Source: Psychroflexus sp.
Lineage (GTDB): Bacteria > Bacteroidota > Bacteroidia > Flavobacteriales > Flavobacteriaceae
Assembly: GCA_007116535.1 (NCBI GenBank)
Contig: SKIG01000016.1
Location: 1-8,481, forward strand
Reading direction: 5' to 3'
DNA length: 8,481 nucleotides
Positions 1 through 6,789 of this stretch are shown here, piece by piece. Each line of letters starts with the position of its first letter. The first letter of the stretch is position 1. A program made the position numbers and the translations under genes. The notes below the pieces were generated by a model that was not told where the DNA came from, did no database searches, and was given only the letters and a program-made list of their open reading frames with translations.

Positions 1-858
1 AAGTACAACTGCATCTATACCATTCATGATTCCTTTGTTGTGGGTTACCGCTCGGTAAGGTTCTATACTTGCTATTTGTATTGCGGTTAGAAATTTATGT
101 GCATATTCGGCTGCTTCTTCTTTCGTTTTTCCTAATTGAGCAACGGGACAAGAAACACTTGCTTTCACCACACAATTCGGAACGTAGTTTGAAAGAATAC
201 TCATCACAATTTCTACGCTATCTTCTTTTTCGAAGTGATTTTTCGCTTCTGTTTTTAGCTGTTGAGCGAAAGATTCCAAACATGAATTGATGAAGTTGGC
301 ACCCATCGCATCTTTGGTTTGAAAAGTACAATGCAATTGGTAGTAATTCTCAAGTTCGTCTGTTTTATCGCGCAATTCTATAGATGAAACACCACCCCCT
401 CGTTTTTCCATATTTCGAGTGATGTGCTTTACTCCATCTAATAAATTAGGTTTTATTTTTTCAATAAATGAAGCTAAATCTTCAGCTGAACGCTTACTTA
501 AAAAATGAACTTGACCTATTTTCTCTGTCCCAATTATCTCCGCTTTGAAGCCACCACGTTCTCCCCAAAATTTTGCAGCTTTACTTGCTGCCGCAACTAC
601 CGAGCTTTCTTCAATAGTCATCGGAATAACGTAGTTTTTGTTATTAATTACAAAATTAGGAGCAACCGCAAAGGGCATATAAAAATTGCTCAAGGTGTTC
701 TCTATAAACTCGTCGTGCAATTGTTGCAGTTGACTATTTTCGTTGAGGTATTGCAACAAAATTTCTTTTCCTTGAGGAAAATTAGATAAGTAGTTGTCGA
801 GCAAAAATTGAATTTTTTCGTCTTTACTCAACTTTGAAAAACCTTGGACTAACTTCAT
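1..858 (-). CDS. Hydroxymethylglutaryl-CoA reductase, class II (3' end beyond window)
   Basis: Predicted cytosolic HMG-CoA reductase, which interconverts HMG-CoA and mevalonate, the committing step of the mevalonate pathway to isoprenoids. Reading the minus strand from the ATG at 858 gives 286 uninterrupted codons to the window edge. Seen: PMTIEESSVVAAAS at about residues 79-92, matching the class II motif with the catalytic Glu (E83 or E84); DAMGAN at 183-188, part of the active site; and HNKGIMNGIDAV at 273-284, with the conserved catalytic Lys K275. Class II enzymes are usually about 420-440 residues, so roughly 140 residues are missing, including the C-terminal catalytic His region. The gene starts 22 bases after gltX on the same strand with no Shine-Dalgarno sequence, so it is probably co-transcribed with gltX. 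Class II enzymes are often named 'degradative', but in Flavobacteriia a biosynthetic role is more likely; that is inference. Confidence 0.93.
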   Translation of the reverse strand, partial: MKLVQGFSKLSKDEKIQFLLDNYLSNFPQGKEILLQYLNENSQLQQLHDEFIENTLSNFYMPFAVAPNFVINNKNYVIPMTIEESSVVAAASKAAKFWGERGGFKAEIIGTEKIGQVHFLSKRSAEDLASFIEKIKPNLLDGVKHITRNMEKRGGGVSSIELRDKTDELENYYQLHCTFQTKDAMGANFINSCLESFAQQLKTEAKNHFEKEDSVEIVMSILSNYVPNCVVKASVSCPVAQLGKTKEEAAEYAHKFLTAIQIASIEPYRAVTHNKGIMNGIDAVVL

Positions 859-880
859 TTGTTTAGAATTGATGAGTTGA

Positions 881-2401
881 CTAATCAGCCAAATTTTTAA
901 TAGCGAAATTCAATCGCTTAATAGTTTCATTTTTACCGATAGATGATGCTATATGAAAAACATCTGGGCCTTTCATGTCGCCAACTAGGGATAGTCGGAA
1001 AGGCTGCATTACTTTTCCGAAACCAAGGCCTAAATCGCTAATCCACGGCTTCACTATTTGTTGAAGGTTAGCTTCAGAAAAATCTTCAATTTCTGAAAGC
1101 ACTTCAACCAACTGTTTTATGATGTGGGCAGTGTCTTCTTTCCATACTTTTTTAGCTGCTTTGGCTTCAAAATCTGAGGGCGCTTCAAAGTAGAAACTAC
1201 TCAACTCCCATAAGTCAGCTACAAAAACAGCACGTTCTTTTACAGTTTTTACCACATGAGTTACGTAGTCAATATTGGTGTTTACCTCCATGTTGTTAAG
1301 CTCTTCAAAATAAGCATTTGCTATAGCTTCATCTGGGGAAAGCTGAAAATATTGCTGTTGGAACCACTTCGTTTTGTTTGGATCAAATTTTGCTCCTGCT
1401 TTGTTTACTTTGTTCAAATCGAAAGCATGAGTAAGTTCCTCCAAGCTAAATAATTCTTGCTCCGTACCTGGATTCCAACCTAAAAAGGCAAGCATGTTTA
1501 CCACCGCGCTTGGCAAGTATCCATCTTCTTTATACCCTCTTGAAACTTCACCTGAAGTTGGGTCTTCCCAAGCTAAAGGGAAAACGGGGAATCCGTCTTT
1601 ATCTCCGTCACGTTTGCTGAGTTTACCCTTTCCGTTAGGTTTCAAAATCAAAGGTAAGTGGGCAAATTTTGGTGCTTCCCATCCAAAGGCTTCATATAGT
1701 AATATATGTAATGGTAAAGAAGGCAACCATTCTTCTCCACGGATTACGTGGGTGATTTTCATCAGATGGTCATCGACAATATTAGCTAAGTGATAAGTGG
1801 GTAAACCATCACTTTTAAACAAAACCTTGTCATCCAAAACATCCGAAGAAACTTCGATATAACCTCTGACTTCATCTTTTAACTGAAGACTTTTATTGAT
1901 AGGAGTTTTAAATCTTACTACATAAGCTTCACCTGAATCCAAACGTTGTTGCAACTCTTCCTTAGAAATATGAAGCGAGTTGTTTAGTTCGTTTCTCGTC
2001 AAAGGGCCGTAGCTAAATTTTTCACCTTTGGCTTCGTAAGTTTCACGAAGTTGATTCAATTCTTCAGGGGTGTCGAAAGCATAGTAAGCCTCTCCTTTGT
2101 CAATCAAGTCTTGTACATGCGACTCGTAAATTGCTCTGCGCTCACTTTGCTTGTAAGGGCCAACTTCACCTTCTTTTCCTGGACCTTCGTCATAGGGAAT
2201 TCCACACCAAGCTAAACTATTTTTGATGTATTCTTCAGCGCCTTCCACAAAACGAGTTTGGTCGGTATCTTCTATACGAAGCAGAAAATCGCCACCGTGT
2301 TTTTTGGCAAAAAGATAGTTGTATAATGCGGTTCTAACGCCGCCTATATGCAGTGGTCCGGTTGGAGATGGTGCAAAGCGCACACGAACTTTTTGTGTCA
2401 T
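881..2401 (-). CDS. gltX: Glutamyl-tRNA synthetase
   Basis: Class I aminoacyl-tRNA synthetase that charges tRNA-Glu with glutamate in the cytosol. The protein has 506 residues, a normal length for Bacteroidota GltX. Seen: the N-terminal FAPSPTGPLHIGG (residues 9-21) holding the HIGH-type ATP motif H18-G21; LRIEDTD at 41-47 for glutamate/ATP contacts; RGEEWLPSLPLH at 221-232; and the KMSKS-type loop KLSKR at 260-264. After that loop come about 30 extra residues (roughly 265-295, rich in Asp, Pro and Gly), an insertion I associate with Bacteroidota GltX. The C-terminal half is the helical anticodon-binding region. The only Cys in residues 1-270 is C66, so there is no zinc site of the E. coli type. 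The ATG lies 7 bases after the stop of the oxidoreductase gene, and HMG-CoA reductase follows after 22 bases, indicating one operon. The stop codon is TAG. Confidence 0.98.
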   Translation of the reverse strand: MTQKVRVRFAPSPTGPLHIGGVRTALYNYLFAKKHGGDFLLRIEDTDQTRFVEGAEEYIKNSLAWCGIPYDEGPGKEGEVGPYKQSERRAIYESHVQDLIDKGEAYYAFDTPEELNQLRETYEAKGEKFSYGPLTRNELNNSLHISKEELQQRLDSGEAYVVRFKTPINKSLQLKDEVRGYIEVSSDVLDDKVLFKSDGLPTYHLANIVDDHLMKITHVIRGEEWLPSLPLHILLYEAFGWEAPKFAHLPLILKPNGKGKLSKRDGDKDGFPVFPLAWEDPTSGEVSRGYKEDGYLPSAVVNMLAFLGWNPGTEQELFSLEELTHAFDLNKVNKAGAKFDPNKTKWFQQQYFQLSPDEAIANAYFEELNNMEVNTNIDYVTHVVKTVKERAVFVADLWELSSFYFEAPSDFEAKAAKKVWKEDTAHIIKQLVEVLSEIEDFSEANLQQIVKPWISDLGLGFGKVMQPFRLSLVGDMKGPDVFHIASSIGKNETIKRLNFAIKNLAD

Positions 2402-2408
2402 CTTAATT

Positions 2409-3449
2409 TTATAAATCGTCGTAATCTACGTGAATTTCTGGGGTTGTTGGATGCGCTTGGCAAGTAAGTACCAAACCTTCTTCCACTTCTTCGTCGGTAA
2501 GAATCTGATTCTTCTTCATCACTGCCTTTCCTTTGGTAATTTTTGCTACACAGCTGCTGCAAATTCCACCTTGACAGGAATAAGGAGCGTCTATATCTTT
2601 AGCCAAAATTGCGTCCAAAATAACTTCGTCTTGCCCCATTTGAAAGCTAAAAGTTTCGTCATCGACAGTTACATTGATGCTTGTCATGCCGTCTTTGGTT
2701 TCAATAGCTTCTTCAGCAGAAGAATAGAATAATTCAAATTGAATTTTATCTTTTTCTACTGAATTTTCAGTTAGGGTTTTCTTTACTCCTTCAATCATTT
2801 CTTCAGGACCACAGATAAAGTAGGCATCAAAATCAACGTCTTTGTACATGTTTTTCAATACATAATTTACGAAGGGTTTTTCAATTCTTCCGAATTTAGC
2901 ATTGTCTTCTTGAGTTCTGCTGTAAATTTCAATTAACTGAAAACGCTCTTTGTAGGTAGATTGAAGCTGCTTCAACTCATCTAAAAACATTGCTTCGGCT
3001 TTGCTTTTGTTTCCGTAAGCAAGAACGAATTCACTTTCTGGAGCTTGTTTAAGGGTGCTTTTCAGCATACTTAAAACAGGTGTAATACCGCTTCCTGCGG
3101 CGAAGGCAACGTATTTTTTTTGTGTATTTGAAGCTTCAAGTTGAAAACTTCCTTCAGGGGGATGTACTTCAAGCACGTCTCCGTCTTTCAATTGCTCGTT
3201 GGCATAATTAGAAAAAACACCTTGGTCAATTGCTTTAACGGCAATAGCCAAGTCTTCGTCAGGCGCCGAGCAAATTGAATAAGATCGACGCACCGATTCA
3301 CCATTGATGCTAGTTTGAAGCGTTAAATATTGCCCTGGTATAAATTTGTATGAGGCACGTAACTCGTCCGATAAATCAAAGCTTAACTGTACCGATTTCT
3401 CTGTTAAGCGGGTTACTTTTTTTATAGGTAAAGTAAAAAAATTACTCAT
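2409..3449 (-). CDS. PaaE-type FAD/NAD(P)H oxidoreductase with C-terminal [2Fe-2S] ferredoxin domain
   Basis: Electron-transfer protein predicted to move electrons from NAD(P)H through FAD to a [2Fe-2S] cluster and on to an oxygenase or similar partner. Domain order over 346 residues: a flavin-binding barrel (about 1-105) with the FAD motif RSYS at 55-58; a nucleotide-binding domain (about 110-235) with AAGSGITP at 117-124 and CGPEEM at 213-218; and a plant-type ferredoxin domain (about 255-346) with C292, C297, C300 and C330, spaced CX4CX2CX29C. This layout and length match the phenylacetyl-CoA epoxidase reductase PaaE and related reductases. No paaABCD genes are adjacent, so the acceptor is unknown and the symbol paaE is not assigned. 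It is the first gene of the minus-strand cluster, with gltX 7 bases downstream. A TATTTTTG motif lies 17 bases upstream of the ATG. Confidence 0.9.
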   Translation of the reverse strand: MSNFFTLPIKKVTRLTEKSVQLSFDLSDELRASYKFIPGQYLTLQTSINGESVRRSYSICSAPDEDLAIAVKAIDQGVFSNYANEQLKDGDVLEVHPPEGSFQLEASNTQKKYVAFAAGSGITPVLSMLKSTLKQAPESEFVLAYGNKSKAEAMFLDELKQLQSTYKERFQLIEIYSRTQEDNAKFGRIEKPFVNYVLKNMYKDVDFDAYFICGPEEMIEGVKKTLTENSVEKDKIQFELFYSSAEEAIETKDGMTSINVTVDDETFSFQMGQDEVILDAILAKDIDAPYSCQGGICSSCVAKITKGKAVMKKNQILTDEEVEEGLVLTCQAHPTTPEIHVDYDDL

Positions 3450-3466
3450 TTTTTTAAAATTTTCGT

Positions 3467-3474
3467 CAAAAATA
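3467..3474 (-). promoter_or_regulatory. Putative -7 promoter element of the oxidoreductase-gltX-HMGR cluster
   Basis: On the minus strand this reads TATTTTTG, a full match to the Bacteroidota sigma-A -7 consensus TAnnTTTG. It ends 17 bases before the ATG at 3449, giving a short leader. No convincing -33 TTG was found at the usual spacing, so the call rests on the -7 motif and its position. Confidence 0.5.
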
Positions 3475-3623
3475 AGATGAATCGTTTGGTATAAAAAATT
3501 TATCGGGGCTTATTGGCTGAAATTTTGGAAAAATTGGTGGTAGATTTAGCTGAAATATTCAAAAAACTAAGTAAAATCACATACCCATGCAAAACAACTC
3601 CTTAAAAATTAACTTACCTGAGT

Positions 3624-3632
3624 TTATCCACA
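3624..3632 (+). promoter_or_regulatory. Single perfect DnaA box (TTATCCACA)
   Basis: TTATCCACA is identical to the canonical high-affinity DnaA-binding 9-mer. It lies in the divergent intergenic region, just upstream of the putative -7 element of the CBS gene and therefore between the expected -33 and -7 positions. No other good box was noticed in this 217-base gap, so it does not look like a replication origin by itself. It may be a DnaA-responsive operator or a chance match. Confidence 0.35.
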
Positions 3633-3641
3633 GTTTTTTTG

Positions 3642-3649
3642 TTATTTTG
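3642..3649 (+). promoter_or_regulatory. Putative -7 promoter element of the CBS-protein gene
   Basis: TTATTTTG matches five of the six fixed bases of TAnnTTTG. Its last G is 17 bases before the ATG at 3667, the same spacing as the other two putative promoters in this window. There is no clear -33 element. Confidence 0.4.
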
Positions 3650-3666
3650 CGGTATATAATTTAACG

Positions 3667-4323
3667 ATGAACGTCAATAACTTACTTTACTCGTGGAACC
3701 ACCCGTTGGATGTAAAAGAAAACGTGGGTAAATTTGTAGCTCTTGCCGAGGAGCTTCAGCTCTCTTGCGTCCCTGTTTTTAGAAATCAATCGTATATAGG
3801 ATGTGTAGCTCTTGAAGATATTGAGGTTTTAGAACAAGATATTCCTTTGGAAGATTTTGGGTATGTGCTTAAAGAAGCAAGTTTTGAAATAGGCGCTTCT
3901 TTACTTGACATTCTACGCTCTTTTGCTAATGCAGAGAGCCCAGTTTTATTTGCCTTAGATGAACAAAAAGAAGTAGTAGGCTATTTAGATATTATTGATT
4001 TTTTAGGCGTGTGTAAAGAAACACCCTTGTTTTTCTTTGGAGGAGATGAAATAGTTGTAAAGAAGAAGCGAGTTGATTTTACCTACTCTCAGTTAGTTCA
4101 AATTATTGAAAGTAATGCGGCAAAAATAATAGGCATGTTTACTTTGTCGGTAAACACAGAAGACATTCAAGTATCTTTGCGCATCGACCACAATGGATTG
4201 AATGAAATACTTCAAACGCTTCGTCGTTATGAATACGAAATCATCAGCGAACATAAGGAAGATTTGCACAATGAAATCCTACGAGATAATGCTGATTATT
4301 TTGAACGATACTTGAATATTTAA
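3667..4323 (+). CDS. CBS-domain protein with probable C-terminal ACT-like domain
   Basis: Probable small cytosolic regulatory or ligand-sensing protein of 218 residues; no catalytic motif is visible. The first ~115 residues look like a CBS pair, with two repeated patterns of a hydrophobic strand followed by 'G-hydrophobic-D': LSCVPVF then YIGCVALEDI (about 33-53), and SPVLFAL then VVGYLDIIDFL (about 90-114). CBS pairs often bind adenine nucleotides. The segment at about 135-195 (FTYSQLVQIIES, then MFTLSV and DIQVSLRID) has a strand-helix pattern resembling an ACT-like domain, as in AcuB-type proteins; that assignment is inference. There is no signal peptide or membrane segment. nadK begins 37 bases after the stop with no terminator between, so the two are probably co-transcribed. 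A CBS gene just upstream of nadK is a common Bacteroidota arrangement; pdxJ, often its other neighbour, is not present here. The ATG has no Shine-Dalgarno sequence. Confidence 0.8.
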   Translation: MNVNNLLYSWNHPLDVKENVGKFVALAEELQLSCVPVFRNQSYIGCVALEDIEVLEQDIPLEDFGYVLKEASFEIGASLLDILRSFANAESPVLFALDEQKEVVGYLDIIDFLGVCKETPLFFFGGDEIVVKKKRVDFTYSQLVQIIESNAAKIIGMFTLSVNTEDIQVSLRIDHNGLNEILQTLRRYEYEIISEHKEDLHNEILRDNADYFERYLNI

Positions 4324-4360
4324 ACCAAGATTGATTTTCTAATTAAACAACTATAAGCAC

Positions 4361-5248
4361 ATGAAAATAGGAGTTTTTGGTCAGTTTTTTTATCCTGATT
4401 CAGCAAAATACATCAAACAACTTATTGAAGTTGCCGAAAGTGAGCAGGTAGATACTTGGTTTGAAGCATCATTTTTAGAACTCATCAAAAAAAAAGAGGA
4501 GTTTTCAAAAAAGACATATCCTTCATTTGAAGTTTTGGATGAAAGTTTTGATTATTTTTTCTGTGTAGGAGGCGACGGGACAATTTTGTCTGCAGTCAAA
4601 TTTGTTAAGGATTTATCTGTACCAATAGTTGGAATAAACTCAGGTCGATTAGGTTTTTTGGCAAGTGTTCACAAAGACAAAATTCAAGATAGTATTCGAG
4701 AGATTTTTAAGGGGAACTACCAAAAAAGCGAAAGAAGTCTTTTAGAGGTTAAGTCGGAGCCATCGAATGCCTTGGAAGGAGTTTTTCCTTATGCGCTAAA
4801 CGAAATCAGCATTAGTAGAAAAGACACCACCTCGATGATTACGGTTGATACTTGGCTTAATCAGGCATTTCTAAGCTCCTACTGGTCGGATGGTATTATT
4901 ATTGCCACACCAACAGGCTCGACAGGCTATTCTATGAGTTGTGGGGGACCAATTATAATGCCTGAAACAGCGTCATTTGTGCTAACGCCTATAGCGCCTC
5001 ATAATTTAAACGCACGCCCATTAGTTATTCCTGATTCTAACAAAATCAAATTAGGCGTTAAGACAAGAGAAGAGAAATTTATTTTATCGCTTGATTCTCG
5101 TCTGGTGTTTTTAGAAAAATCCACTCAGCTTTTTATTCAGAAAGCTTCATTTAAAATATCTCTAATATCATTACACGAGCAGAGCTTTATTCAAACACTC
5201 CGAGAAAAACTACTTTGGGGAGAAGATAGTCGCAATCCTGCGCAATAA
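4361..5248 (+). CDS. nadK: NAD kinase
   Basis: Cytosolic ATP-NAD kinase that phosphorylates NAD to NADP, the cell's source of NADP(H). Length is 295 residues, as expected for the bacterial family. Seen: the GGDGT signature at residues 70-74 with catalytic D72; GINSGRLGFL at 91-100; LNEISISR at 146-153, whose NE pair contacts NAD; the glycine-rich DGIIIATPTGSTGYS at 177-191; and ARPLVIPD at 218-225, followed by SLDSR at 243-247. The family motif is usually TPTGSTAYS; here Ala is replaced by Gly at position 189, a mild variation. The ATG at 4361 places the first strand (KIGVFG) immediately at the N terminus, as is typical. It lies 37 bases after the CBS gene and 89 bases before the PorG-like gene, which has its own promoter motif. 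Confidence 0.97.
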   Translation: MKIGVFGQFFYPDSAKYIKQLIEVAESEQVDTWFEASFLELIKKKEEFSKKTYPSFEVLDESFDYFFCVGGDGTILSAVKFVKDLSVPIVGINSGRLGFLASVHKDKIQDSIREIFKGNYQKSERSLLEVKSEPSNALEGVFPYALNEISISRKDTTSMITVDTWLNQAFLSSYWSDGIIIATPTGSTGYSMSCGGPIIMPETASFVLTPIAPHNLNARPLVIPDSNKIKLGVKTREEKFILSLDSRLVFLEKSTQLFIQKASFKISLISLHEQSFIQTLREKLLWGEDSRNPAQ

Positions 5249-5312
5249 TTTTTCTATAATTCTGTTCTACTTACAAATTAGTATAAAAAAACGAATACCA
5301 AGACATTATTCT

Positions 5313-5320
5313 TATATTTG
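5313..5320 (+). promoter_or_regulatory. Putative -7 promoter element of the PorG-like/uppS/bamA group
   Basis: TATATTTG is a full match to TAnnTTTG and is followed by C, as is frequent in this phylum. It ends 17 bases before the ATG at 5338, within the 89-base gap after nadK. No clear -33 TTG is visible. It would drive the PorG-like gene, uppS and bamA as one unit. Confidence 0.55.
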
Positions 5321-5337
5321 CAAACTTTTGAAAATAT

Positions 5338-6045
5338 ATGAAGTACCCAATACTTTTCTTAGTTTTTCTGCTGAATAGTTTTGTTTCTATTGCTCAGACC
5401 TATGAGGTAGGTTTCTTTGCAGGTGGGACAAATTTTTCAGGTGATGTAGGCTCAACTTCATTTTTGCTTCCTGATGATTATTTACACGAAGATAAACTTA
5501 GCTACGGTGCTTTATTTAAGTGGAATAGAAGCACAAGACATTCATTCCGTTTTTCTGCCATGCGACTTAATACGTACGAACATGATTTGCGTTCTCGATC
5601 CAATAGGAGGATAGCTAGGGGCTACAGGTTCAATACGAGTATTACAGAGCTTTCAGCGGGCATAGAATTCACATTTTGGGACTGGGATATTCATAACGGA
5701 AAGTCAGAAATAGTCCCTTACTTATATACAGGTCCTACCTTCTTTTTTAGTCACCACTATTTTGTAAACAACAATCAGTTGGAAAGAGGCGGTAAAAACA
5801 ATAATTTTGCCATTCCAATGGTTATCGGCATAAAGTTGAATTTGTCCTATCATTGGGTGGTTGCAGCAGAATATGGAGCTAGATACACTTTTACCGATAA
5901 TTTAGATGGTAGTGCTCCAAATGAAATGAGTGGAGGTAGTAGTTTTTCTTCTTTTGGCAACCCAAATACAAATGATTGGTATATGTTTGCAGGTGTAAGT
6001 TTGACTTACGCATTTGGACGTAAACCTTGTTACTGTAATTTTTAA
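5338..6045 (+). CDS. PorG-like outer-membrane beta-barrel protein (DUF6089 family)
   Basis: Predicted secreted outer-membrane protein of 235 residues. Residues 1-20 form a signal peptide: K2, a hydrophobic core ILFLVFLL, then SIAQ, with likely cleavage near A19/Q20. The mature part begins YEVGFFAGGTNFSGDVG and shows alternating aromatic/hydrophobic strands suggestive of a small barrel (for example YGALFKW, VPYLYTGPTFFF, WVVAAEYGARYTF). It ends with WYMFAGVSLTYAFGRKPCYCNF-like features: a last strand followed by a CxC tail. Genes of this type sit directly upstream of uppS and bamA in many Bacteroidota. In Porphyromonas gingivalis the protein at this position is PorG, an outer-membrane partner of the PorK/PorN ring of the type IX secretion system. 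Assignment here rests on context, size and topology, so a T9SS role is an inference. The uppS start is 6 bases after its stop. Confidence 0.75.
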   Translation: MKYPILFLVFLLNSFVSIAQTYEVGFFAGGTNFSGDVGSTSFLLPDDYLHEDKLSYGALFKWNRSTRHSFRFSAMRLNTYEHDLRSRSNRRIARGYRFNTSITELSAGIEFTFWDWDIHNGKSEIVPYLYTGPTFFFSHHYFVNNNQLERGGKNNNFAIPMVIGIKLNLSYHWVVAAEYGARYTFTDNLDGSAPNEMSGGSSFSSFGNPNTNDWYMFAGVSLTYAFGRKPCYCNF

Positions 6046-6051
6046 AACAAA

Positions 6052-6789
6052 GTGAAAGAAACAATACAAAAAGATAATCTACCACAACATGTTGCCATTA
6101 TTATGGATGGCAATGGTCGTTGGGCGAAAAAGAGAGGTTTGTATCGTGTTGCAGGTCATGAAAAAGGCGCTGAATCGGTTAGAGAATGTGTAGAGTCTTG
6201 CGGTAATTTAGGTGTTAAAAACTTGACTTTGTTTGCTTTTTCAACAGAAAACTGGAAAAGACCGAAGTTAGAGGTTGAAACACTTATGCGTCTTTTGATA
6301 AGGTCAATTAGGAAAGAATTTACAGAATTTCATAAAAATGGAATTCGTCTAAATTGTGTTGGAAACATTGAAAGCTTACCGAAAAAAGTCCAAAAGGAGC
6401 TTAGTGAGGTTATAGAGAAGACTAAAGACAATAATAATATGACCTTGACAATTGCTTTAAGCTATGGCTCTCGTGAAGAGATCAAATGCATGGTTCAGCG
6501 TATTAGTCAAAAGGTAGTAGACAAAGAAATAGGTGTAGAAGATATAAACGATCAGCTAATTCAAGAGCATTTATATACATTTGATTTGCCGGATGTAGAT
6601 TTGCTTATTAGGACTAGTGGTGAAAAAAGAATAAGTAATTTTTTATTGTGGCAAATAGCTTATGCAGAGTTGTATTTTTGCGATGTACTTTGGCCTGATT
6701 TTAAGACAGAGCATTTGTACGAAGCAATAGAAAGTTATCAAAAAAGAGAACGAAGATTTGGAAAAACAAGTGAACAACTTACTAAATAA
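6052..6789 (+). CDS. uppS: Isoprenyl transferase / undecaprenyl diphosphate synthase
   Basis: cis-Prenyltransferase that adds isopentenyl units to farnesyl diphosphate to make undecaprenyl diphosphate, the lipid carrier for peptidoglycan and O-antigen assembly. The protein has 245 residues. Seen: HVAIIMDGNGRWA at 13-25 with catalytic D19; the conserved H36; FSTENWKRP at 63-71; ALSYGSREEI at 135-144; and RTSGEKRISNFLLWQ at 187-201, the diphosphate-binding signature, followed by YAELYF and WPDF at 214-217. The start is GTG at 6052: the next Met codon in frame is inside the MDGNGRW motif, so GTG gives the only sensible N terminus. It begins 6 bases after the PorG-like stop, and bamA starts inside its last codons, indicating tight co-transcription. 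All catalytic residues are present. Confidence 0.97.
   Translation: MKETIQKDNLPQHVAIIMDGNGRWAKKRGLYRVAGHEKGAESVRECVESCGNLGVKNLTLFAFSTENWKRPKLEVETLMRLLIRSIRKEFTEFHKNGIRLNCVGNIESLPKKVQKELSEVIEKTKDNNNMTLTIALSYGSREEIKCMVQRISQKVVDKEIGVEDINDQLIQEHLYTFDLPDVDLLIRTSGEKRISNFLLWQIAYAELYFCDVLWPDFKTEHLYEAIESYQKRERRFGKTSEQLTK

Noticed and set aside
69..789. Plus-strand open frames at 69-290 and 505-789
   Set aside because: They lie wholly antisense to the HMG-CoA reductase gene, whose minus-strand frame has conserved motifs; their translations show no recognisable domain.
3450..3666. Intergenic region as a replication origin
   Set aside because: Only one DnaA box and no cluster of boxes or dnaA/dnaN neighbours; AT-richness alone is ordinary for this genome.
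5249..5337. Rho-independent terminator after nadK
   Set aside because: The run of A bases near 5285 is not preceded by a stable GC-rich stem on either strand.
5891..6085. Minus-strand open frame across the PorG-like/uppS junction
   Set aside because: Antisense to two well-supported genes, with low-complexity translation and no motif.
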